Below are positions 50,827 to 56,890 of a stretch of 56,890 nucleotides of DNA, piece by piece. The position numbers and the translations under genes are program-made. This stretch comes from an uncultured Oscillospiraceae bacterium (GTDB lineage: Bacteria > Bacillota > Clostridia > Oscillospirales > Oscillospiraceae), in NCBI GenBank assembly GCA_947630375.1, contig CANRHH010000014.1:1-56890 (forward strand), read 5' to 3'. The notes under the pieces were generated by a model. That model worked only from the letters and a program-made list of their open reading frames with translations, searched no databases and was not told where the DNA came from. The number at the start of each line of letters is the position of its first letter. Within the stretch, counting starts at the first letter, position 1.

Positions 50827-52023
50827 TTAGTCGGGTGCTTCGGCGGAGTGATACCGGTCCCGGAAGGCTTTGGGAGTCATGTTCTTCTGCTGCCGGAAGA
50901 TCTTGCCGAAATAGCTCTGATTGGGAAAGCCCACATAGGTGGCGATCTCCGGCAGGGAGAGCTCGGAATACATCAGCAGATTGGCAGCCCGGAACACCCG
51001 CTCGGCATTGATGAAATCCTGGAGGCACTGGCCGGTCTCCTTTTTGAATAACCGGGACAGATAGCTGGAGCTTATCCCCAGGGCGGAGGCCACGTCCTCC
51101 AGATAGATCTTTTCCCGGTAGTGCTTGCGCACATAGTCCTGGGCCCGCTCAATATAGCCGGAGCCCCGGGCCCGGTTCAGCCGCTCGGCCACACGGCCGG
51201 CCAGCTCTTCAATGGCCCGGTTCCGGTGGTGGAGCATGTGGGCCGGGTCCTGGGAGGAGTCACACTTTTGGATATAATAGCCGCTGAGCCGGTAGGCAGT
51301 CTCCGGCGGAACGCCGCCCTCGATGGCGGCCCGGGAGCAGAGGACGATCCCCACGATAGCCAAGTTGCGGTGGTGGGAAATATCATTCGCCGAGAGGCGG
51401 CCGCTGTCCCGGTCCATGCTCTCGGCCAGCCGGACGGCGTCCTGGGTCCGCCCTTCCCGGACAGCCTGTAAAAGCAGCTGCTCCTCATGGTAGCTGTGGC
51501 GGTAGGCGGAGTCGTCGTTCTCCTCCTCTTCCTTCAGCACGAAACGGGTCTGGTCCCGCTTGTTCCGGTTCTCGCTGGCGTTGATGATGCGGTTGAGCTG
51601 GAGCAGGTCCTCATTCTCCAGGCTGTTGTTTTCCAGCACCGTATTTGTCAGCAGGATCATGTTTCGGATCTCAGGCAGGGTAAACACGGGCAGCACCCGG
51701 ATGGCCTGACTGTCTATGCCGTAGGCCTTGTACATCTGCCGCCGGCGGGAGGCGCTGAGCCGCTCATGGGCCATGGGGCCCATATAGAGAAAGCCCTCCC
51801 CGGCCCGAAGGCCGGCAAAGTAGCAGTCGTAGCTGCTTCGCCGCAGGAAGGGGGCGGACTGGGCGGCGGTGCCCTGGCGCATAATGTCCCGCAGCCGGGA
51901 CGACTGCATCAGCGGGCTCTCCGCTACCGTATCAAAAAACGGCGTCAAGCTCCCGTCCGGCCCCTCATACACCAGATCCACCTTCAGCACGCTCCCTAAA
52001 ATACGGACATGGCTCTCCCGCAT
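50827..52023 (-). CDS. AraC family transcriptional regulator
   Basis: 398 residues. The C-terminal 100 residues are an AraC-type double helix-turn-helix, with YLEDVASALGISSSYLSRLF in the first motif and SLPEIATYVGFPNQSYFGKI in the second. The N-terminal part (1-290) is long, with a middle helical region (EEQLLLQAVREGRTQDAV), and has no recognised ligand domain. It is divergent from the rhamnosidase cluster and presumably activates it when a plant-derived sugar is present (inference). ATG 52023 has only a G-rich stretch upstream as a binding site. Confidence 0.92.
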   Translation of the reverse strand: MRESHVRILGSVLKVDLVYEGPDGSLTPFFDTVAESPLMQSSRLRDIMRQGTAAQSAPFLRRSSYDCYFAGLRAGEGFLYMGPMAHERLSASRRRQMYKAYGIDSQAIRVLPVFTLPEIRNMILLTNTVLENNSLENEDLLQLNRIINASENRNKRDQTRFVLKEEEENDDSAYRHSYHEEQLLLQAVREGRTQDAVRLAESMDRDSGRLSANDISHHRNLAIVGIVLCSRAAIEGGVPPETAYRLSGYYIQKCDSSQDPAHMLHHRNRAIEELAGRVAERLNRARGSGYIERAQDYVRKHYREKIYLEDVASALGISSSYLSRLFKKETGQCLQDFINAERVFRAANLLMYSELSLPEIATYVGFPNQSYFGKIFRQQKNMTPKAFRDRYHSAEAPD

Positions 52024-52166
52024 ACCGGCCGCCCCCTTTTCTTGTCTTTATTTGTATCATAACATAGAAAAGAAAAAATAAGAACAAAAATTTCACGATA
52101 AGACTATTTTTCCGGCGCGCTTTGTGGTACACTGCAAAAAGACTTCAAAGACGACGGGAGAAAACT

Positions 52167-54326
52167 ATGAACTCAGGCCTTTGGCTCACGCCGCCGGAGC
52201 CGGTACCGGCGGACCGGGCACAGCTGACAGACTACAGGTTGACATGGGAGAGCGGCGCCCAACAGGAGAGCTGCCCCGTCCGTCTGTCTGCCGACTGCCG
52301 GTACAAGCTCTGGTGCAACGGGGCATTTTTGAATTTCGGCCCCGCCAAGGGGGACGACAGGGTCTGGTATGTGGATGAGATCGACCTGGCTCCCTGGCTG
52401 CGTCCGGGCAGGAACGTGCTGGCTGTCCAGGTGCTGCATTACCCCGCTGACCCGGCCCGTGGAAACCACAGCCTGTTCAGGGGGAAACGGCCCGGCCTCT
52501 GGTGGGAGGGCCCCGCAGGGGACTGGCGCTGCCATGTGGAAAACGGCACGGAGTTTTACGCGGAGGAGGAACGCTTCGCCCCGCTCTGGCTCCATGAGCG
52601 GGCCGCGGCGGACCCGGAGACACAGGGCTGGAAAACGGCGGCCTTTGACGACCGTCTCTGGGAAAGGCCGGTACCTACCCCTATGGAGGATCTGCTGCCC
52701 TCCCAACGCCCGGAAAAGCTCCTGCCCCGGTCCATTCCCTTTTCCCGCCGCAGCCTGCACCGCTTCGCGCTGCCGGTACAGACGGTCCCCGCCCATACAG
52801 AGACGGAGTTCGTGCTGGACGCCGGGGAAGAGATGTGCGCTTTTCTGCGCCTGGCCCTCAGCGGCGGCCGGGGCGCGGAGATCGAGCTGCTGCAAAGCGA
52901 GTGCTATGTGACGGAGCAGGGCAAAGAGGACCGGCTGGACGCGGCCCGCGGGCATCTGGAGGGCTATGCTGACCGCTATAGCGTCTCCGGCTGGGAAAAC
53001 GAGGTCTACGAGCCCTTTTGGTTCAGGACCTTCCGTTTCATCAAGGTCACGGTAAAAACCGGGGCGGAGCCTCTGCGCCTGCTCTCTCTGGACTATGAGG
53101 AGACGGGCTATCCGCTGGAGGTCCGAACGCAGGTCCAGACCTCCAACGACAGCCTGAGCAAAATTTGGGACATCAGCCTGCGCACCTTGCGCCGCTGCAT
53201 GCACGACACCTATATGGACTGCCCCTTCTACGAGCAGCTCCAGTACATCATGGACACCCGCTCCCAGATTCTCTACACCTATGCCGTCTCCGCCGACGAC
53301 CGGCTGGCCCGGCAGGCCATCGACGACTTCAGCCGGGCCCAGCGGCCGGACGGGCTGCTCAATTGCAGCTATCCCAACGTGAATGTGAACGTGATCCCCG
53401 GCTTTTCCATCTATTATATCCTGATCCTCCACGACCACATGATGACTTTCGGCGACCGGGAGCTGATAGCCCGCTATCTGCCCACGGTGGACCGTATCCT
53501 GGACTTTTTCCGCCGCCGCATGACCGCCGCCGGGCTGGTGGACAAGGTGGGCGGCGTCAACGGCAAAGCCCCCTTCTGGTCCTTTATCGACTGGGCTGTC
53601 GACTGGCTGCCCACGGAGGGCATGCCCACCGCCGGACTGCACGGTCCTCTGACCATGGAGAGTCTGCTGGTGATCCTGGGCCTGCAAAAAGCGGCGGAGC
53701 TCCACGACTACGCGGGCGGCGCCATGGGCGCTGAGTACCGGGAGCGGGCCAGGGCGATGCGGGAAGCAGTCCGCTCCCAGTGCATGGATGAGCGGGGGAT
53801 GCTCACCGACGGCCCCGGCTGCCGAGAACTGAGCCAGCACGCCCAGGTCTTCGGCGTCCTCACCGGAACGCTCAGCGAGACCGAAGGGCGGCGGAACCTG
53901 CTCAGGACCATGGAGGAGCCCGGCGTCACCCAATGCACGGTGGCCATGTGCTTCTATCTCTTCCGGGCTCTGGAGCAGACCGGGCTGTATGCGTACACGG
54001 ACCGGTACTGGGACGTCTGGCGGCGTATGCTTCAAAACCACTGTACCACCTGTGTGGAGGCGGAGGGCTATGCCCGCTCCGAGTGTCATGCCTGGGGCGC
54101 TCTGGCTCTGTATGAGCTGCCCGGCGCCGTGCTGGGCGTCCGCCCCGCCGCACCAGGCTATGAGCGGATCTTGGTTCGCCCCTGTCCCGGCGTTCTCACT
54201 TCCGCCTCCGGGACCGTACACACCCCTCGCGGGGATGTGGCCGTCTCCTGGGAAAAACGGGGCGGAGAACTCTCCCTGCATATAGAGGCGGAGGAAGCTG
54301 TCAAGAAACTTATCATAACAGAGTAA
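52167..54326 (+). CDS. Alpha-L-rhamnosidase-like glycoside hydrolase (GH78-type)
   Basis: 719 residues from ATG 52167 with GGGAG upstream. It has an N-terminal carbohydrate-binding-like domain (about 1-130) with NFGPAKGDDRVWYVDEIDLA, then a beta-sandwich and a helical six-hairpin barrel (about 330-640). Barrel features include TYMDCPFYEQLQYIMDTRSQ, where the acidic residues of the catalytic area lie, and PFWSFIDWAVDWLP. The C-terminal beta domain ends VSWEKRGGELSLHIE. This is the GH78 plan. There is no signal peptide, so it acts in the cytoplasm on imported glycosides. It may act on rhamnosyl flavonoids or polysaccharide fragments (inference). A terminator follows at 54341. Confidence 0.88.
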   Translation: MNSGLWLTPPEPVPADRAQLTDYRLTWESGAQQESCPVRLSADCRYKLWCNGAFLNFGPAKGDDRVWYVDEIDLAPWLRPGRNVLAVQVLHYPADPARGNHSLFRGKRPGLWWEGPAGDWRCHVENGTEFYAEEERFAPLWLHERAAADPETQGWKTAAFDDRLWERPVPTPMEDLLPSQRPEKLLPRSIPFSRRSLHRFALPVQTVPAHTETEFVLDAGEEMCAFLRLALSGGRGAEIELLQSECYVTEQGKEDRLDAARGHLEGYADRYSVSGWENEVYEPFWFRTFRFIKVTVKTGAEPLRLLSLDYEETGYPLEVRTQVQTSNDSLSKIWDISLRTLRRCMHDTYMDCPFYEQLQYIMDTRSQILYTYAVSADDRLARQAIDDFSRAQRPDGLLNCSYPNVNVNVIPGFSIYYILILHDHMMTFGDRELIARYLPTVDRILDFFRRRMTAAGLVDKVGGVNGKAPFWSFIDWAVDWLPTEGMPTAGLHGPLTMESLLVILGLQKAAELHDYAGGAMGAEYRERARAMREAVRSQCMDERGMLTDGPGCRELSQHAQVFGVLTGTLSETEGRRNLLRTMEEPGVTQCTVAMCFYLFRALEQTGLYAYTDRYWDVWRRMLQNHCTTCVEAEGYARSECHAWGALALYELPGAVLGVRPAAPGYERILVRPCPGVLTSASGTVHTPRGDVAVSWEKRGGELSLHIEAEEAVKKLIITE

Positions 54327-54340
54327 GACGGTCTTTCTTC

Positions 54341-54372
54341 AAACACCCTGGTTTTGCGCCGGGGTGTTTTTA
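54341..54372 (+). terminator. Terminator after the rhamnosidase gene
   Basis: AAACACCC (54341-54348) pairs with GGGTGTTT (54362-54369) with an extended GC stem, followed by TTTT. It is a standard rho-independent terminator. Confidence 0.88.
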
Positions 54373-54650
54373 TGTCAAAATAAAGATAAAAGCAGCAAAA
54401 TAGAGATATAACATTTGCTATCTTCCCACTATGATAAGCATAGAGATCAACCTTCTAATACTTTTCTTCAATAAAAAGACACCTTTTTATTGAAGAAGCG
54501 CCGCTTCAGGCGATGCCCTTTTTGGCGGCAAAGCCGCCGAAAAGAAGTCTTATACGATTTTCTACGCGCTTCGCGCTATAAAAAGTAGCCATTTTTCAAA
54601 TGCCTACTTTTTATAGAAAATCAGTAAAAAAACTTTAAAAGGAGGACATT
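54373..54650. repeat. Structured AT-rich intergenic region upstream of the DUF3237 operon
   Basis: No gene is supported between the rhamnosidase terminator and 54651. It contains a 15-bp perfect hairpin (54464-54478 with 54483-54497, loop ACAC). A GGCGGC/GCCGCC mini-hairpin lies near 54523-54539. A 13-bp hairpin (54576-54588 with 54604-54616) shares bases with a 9-bp outer stem (54556-54564 with 54614-54622). The outer and inner stems are mutually exclusive in part, as in a switchable leader. AAGGAGG of the next gene follows at 54640-54646. It may be a regulatory leader or a miniature inverted-repeat element. Confidence 0.55.
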
Positions 54651-55085
54651 ATGGAGAGGACGCCTGTTCTGGATATTCGTATCGAAGCCAACGGCCCCGC
54701 GGTCCATATGCAGGGGGAAAACGCGGAGGTGCTGATGGTGCCCTTCAAGGGCTCGGTGGACTGCCCGCTCTTTAAGGGCATTGTGGAGCCCTGCGGGGTG
54801 GACACTCAAATCGTCAACGCGGCCGGTGTGCGGCACATGTCCGCCCGCTATCTGATGACCGGTACCGACAGTCAGGGCCAGCCCTGCCACATCTATGTGG
54901 AGAACAACGGCTGGTTCGACGACGCGACAAAGACCATGCCTTTTCACACCGTGCCCACCTTCTATACAGACAGCAAGGCCCTGGCCCCCTATCTGCACCG
55001 CAGCCAGTTCGTCGGCGCGGGGCACGACCTGGCCGACGGCCTGCACATCCTGTTTTTTAAGATCGGGAAGGAGGCGCAGGCATGA
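54651..55085 (+). CDS. DUF3237-family protein
   Basis: 144 residues with a single beta-barrel-like domain and no signal. Recognisable parts are PVLDIRIEANGPAVHMQGEN, FKGSVDCPLFKGIVEPCGVD and MSARYLMTGTDSQGQPCHIY. The ending GLHILFFKIGK is as expected for this family. Function is unknown; relatives are usually next to catabolic genes for aromatic or sugar-like compounds. It is the first gene of a plus-strand operon with a glycoside hydrolase and an esterase, and its stop overlaps the next start (ATGA). Confidence 0.85.
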   Translation: MERTPVLDIRIEANGPAVHMQGENAEVLMVPFKGSVDCPLFKGIVEPCGVDTQIVNAAGVRHMSARYLMTGTDSQGQPCHIYVENNGWFDDATKTMPFHTVPTFYTDSKALAPYLHRSQFVGAGHDLADGLHILFFKIGKEAQA

Positions 55086-56287
55086 ACGAGCGTTTTTACG
55101 GCGTGGGCGAGCCGCTGATCCAGCGCCAGCGGGACCAGGGGATCGACGCCGCCAGGTATTTGGACTTGGTAAAGGGCCTGGGCTGCAACGCCTATCGGGC
55201 CTGGATGCACCTGACCGAGCTGCTGAAGGACCCGATGACGCCGAATGAGGAGGAGGTCCGGCTCCACCGGCGGCTTCTGGACCGGGCCAAGGAGCTGGAC
55301 ATCGAGGTCACCGCCATGAGCCATGAGTGGTTCCTGCCGGCAGGCTGCAAGCAGCGCACCGGCCACGCCATGCCGGAGCGGGACCTGACCCCCGGCAGCC
55401 TGTATATGCAGACCCTTCAGATGCTGGAGCAGTCCTGGTATACGATGGCCTCTCTCTTTCCCCAGGTGGATATCTGGGAGGTGGGCAACGAGTGGAACCT
55501 GAACGCCTTCCTGCATCCGGACGGTTTTCTCGATTCGGACATGTCCCGGCCCTTCAGCGCCGACGAAAAAGCGGACATCGCCGTGGACATGATGTACTTC
55601 TCCGCCAGGGGCATCCGCCGGGCCAACCCCAACGCGAAGGTGGCCAGCTTTTCCCCCGCCCTGTCCACCCCCGGCCTGGGCGGCGACATGCCGGACTTCC
55701 TGCCGGTGATGTACGGCGTGGCCTGGACCCTGGACAAGATCTACAGCCGCATCAAGAGCGGGAAATTCTGGTCCACCAATACCGACGACTATTTCGACCT
55801 GGTCGCCTGGCACCCCTATGTGTTCACCAACCGGGAGGTGGCCAGCGACGCGGACCTGTTCCTGAACGTCCAGGAGCCGGATGAGCTCTGGCGCAGCTTC
55901 AACGACGCGGCCTATAAGGTGATGAAAAAGTACGGCGACGGGCACAAGCAGGTGCTGCTGACGGAGACGGGCTTCACCGACTGCGGCGACCGGGAGCTGG
56001 AGCTCCGCTATGCCGGATATAACAAAAAGCTCCTGGAGATCGCGGCCCAGCTGCCCTATGTGCGCACCCTGCACAACTTCCGGCTGCTGAACGAGAACGC
56101 TATGCTCCGCCGGGCGGGCATTGAGGACAACCAGATCGGCGGCATCACAGAGGTCTATTTCGGCCTCTTTACCGACCCGGAGGACGGCTGCCAGCCCCGG
56201 GCGCGGGCTCTCGCCATCCAGGAAATGACCGGCAGCACAGCAGATCTGTATTCTATAGGCAAAAAGCTTACAAATAAATCTGCATAA
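55082..56287 (+). CDS. Clan GH-A-like glycoside hydrolase
   Basis: 401 residues, cytoplasmic. The TIM-barrel hydrolase signature is clear: the acid/base Glu137 in WEVGNEWNLNAF and the nucleophile Glu295 in LLTETGFTDCG. Other barrel parts are YRAWMHLTELL and DYFDLVAWHPYVF. The NE at the end of strand 4 and the TE(T/S)G at strand 7 are characteristic of clan GH-A (GH5/GH39-type), but the exact family cannot be assigned by eye. It probably cleaves a glycoside or disaccharide imported together with those of the rhamnosidase. It overlaps the DUF3237 gene by 4 bases. Confidence 0.82.
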   Translation: MNERFYGVGEPLIQRQRDQGIDAARYLDLVKGLGCNAYRAWMHLTELLKDPMTPNEEEVRLHRRLLDRAKELDIEVTAMSHEWFLPAGCKQRTGHAMPERDLTPGSLYMQTLQMLEQSWYTMASLFPQVDIWEVGNEWNLNAFLHPDGFLDSDMSRPFSADEKADIAVDMMYFSARGIRRANPNAKVASFSPALSTPGLGGDMPDFLPVMYGVAWTLDKIYSRIKSGKFWSTNTDDYFDLVAWHPYVFTNREVASDADLFLNVQEPDELWRSFNDAAYKVMKKYGDGHKQVLLTETGFTDCGDRELELRYAGYNKKLLEIAAQLPYVRTLHNFRLLNENAMLRRAGIEDNQIGGITEVYFGLFTDPEDGCQPRARALAIQEMTGSTADLYSIGKKLTNKSA

Positions 56288-56312
56288 ATCATCTAAAAGA
56301 GGAGGAACCAAC

Positions 56313-56890
56313 ATGTCAGAGCACATCGTGCAAACCAGCTCCGGCGCCGTCCGCGGATATGAGCGGGACGGCCGCATCGACTACCTCGGCATCCCCTACG
56401 CGGAACCCCCTATCGGTCCCCTGCGCTTCAAGCGCTCCGTCCCCAAGACCCCCTGGACCGGCGTTTTTGACGCGAAGGATTACGGCCCCTCTCCCATCCA
56501 GTACAACAACGGCAAGATCATGGGCGACGAGGACTGCCTGACCGTCAACGTCCAGCGCCCCCTCACCGGCGACAAGCTGCCGGTTTTCGTCTGGATCTAC
56601 GGCGGCGGCTACAACACCGGCTACTCCTCCGACGAGATGTACCGGGGAGAGGCCTTTGTCCGGGACGGCATCGTGTTCTTCTCCTTCAACTACCGGACCA
56701 ATCTCTTGGGCTTTTACGACTTCGGCACCTACCCCGGCTGCGAGGACTTTGACACCAACCGGGGCCTCAGCGACCAGATCCTGGCCCTGAACTGGATCAG
56801 GCAGAATGTGGAGGCCTTCGGCGGCGACCCGGAGCGCATCACCATCGGCGGCGAGTCCGCCGGCGGCGCGTCGGTGGTCAACATGCTGGT
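56313..56890 (+). CDS. Type-B carboxylesterase, N-terminal part (cut by window end)
   Basis: Starts at ATG 56313 with GAGGAGG upstream and stays open to the end, so about 192 residues are visible. Carboxylesterase/lipase family features are clear: YLGIPYAEPPIGPLRFKRSV near the start, the oxyanion loop in VWIYGGGYNTGY, and the nucleophile Ser182 in GGESAGGASV. The remaining triad residues lie beyond the window. It hydrolyses esters, perhaps acyl groups on plant glycosides given the neighbours (inference). It lies 25 bases after the hydrolase gene in the same operon. Confidence 0.92.
   Translation, partial: MSEHIVQTSSGAVRGYERDGRIDYLGIPYAEPPIGPLRFKRSVPKTPWTGVFDAKDYGPSPIQYNNGKIMGDEDCLTVNVQRPLTGDKLPVFVWIYGGGYNTGYSSDEMYRGEAFVRDGIVFFSFNYRTNLLGFYDFGTYPGCEDFDTNRGLSDQILALNWIRQNVEAFGGDPERITIGGESAGGASVVNML

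Overview
Organism and setting. The window is GC-rich and gene-dense, with strong GGAGG-type ribosome binding sites, many 4-base ATGA start/stop overlaps, sortase and SipW machinery, single-membrane lipoproteins and no outer-membrane genes. It reads as the chromosome of an anaerobic, Gram-positive-type gut Clostridia, most likely Oscillospiraceae (Flavonifractor/Lawsonibacter/Dysosmobacter-like). The family is an inference from protein style, not from a database search. No rRNA, tRNA or CRISPR array was seen.

Layout. (1) 1-1496: a partial alpha/beta hydrolase and a small protein, divergent from a LysR regulator. (2) 1.6-12.5 kb: a phosphorelay block with three hybrid histidine kinases, a family-1 solute-binding lipoprotein, a free-standing Hpt protein and a degenerate HD-GYP protein. 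No DNA-binding response regulator is present. (3) 12.7-19.9 kb: a plus-strand operon with a transglutaminase-like lipoprotein, a PilC/GspF platform protein, four small pilin-like membrane proteins, a PilT ATPase and a REC-HD-GYP-GGDEF protein. This is a compact type IV pilus module with its own c-di-GMP enzyme. (4) 20-35.9 kb, minus strand: a surface-fibre locus. It holds a coiled-coil protein, a Lep-type signal peptidase, a 1689-residue adhesin with 16 HxHxxxC repeats, an LPETG major pilin, a class C sortase, a secreted pilin-like protein, two TasA/CalY-like proteins, two further surface proteins, a SipW-type signal peptidase, a BTAD regulator with a degenerate GGDEF tail and a small soluble protein. 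(5) 36-42.6 kb: FtsH, a DNA-3-methyladenine glycosylase, a heavy-metal P-type ATPase with a separate HMA protein, a divergent ArsR-AraC fusion regulator and a TetR regulator. (6) 42.6-45.5 kb: a TetR-controlled pair, an unknown Cys/His-rich protein and an Old-Yellow-Enzyme-type Fe-S flavoprotein. (7) 45.5-47.6 kb: a lone integrase and a His/Cys-rich secreted protein, probably remnants of an integrated element. (8) 47.8-50.8 kb: a redox operon with an MBL hydrolase, a cyclophilin-like lipoprotein, a flavoprotein and an Fe-S aldo/keto reductase. (9) 50.8-56.9 kb: an AraC regulator divergent from a glycoside/ester cluster with an alpha-L-rhamnosidase-like enzyme, a DUF3237 protein, a clan GH-A-like hydrolase and a type-B carboxylesterase cut by the window end.

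How it fits together. Regions 2-4 look like one surface-behaviour island. Sensor kinases, a shared Hpt and a cyclic-di-GMP enzyme sit beside type IV pilus genes. Those in turn abut a locus that puts sortase-built pili, TasA-like fibres and their processing peptidases in one run of genes. The right-hand part is metabolic and detoxification: metal efflux, flavin/Fe-S reductases under small-molecule regulators, and breakdown of plant-type glycosides and esters.

Most convincing regulatory sites. A 38-base near-palindrome at 42651-42688 carries divergent promoters for the TetR gene and the flavoprotein operon. A 24-base palindrome at 41082-41105 lies in the overlapping divergent promoters of the metal-efflux genes. 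Several intergenic hairpins act as terminators or leaders.
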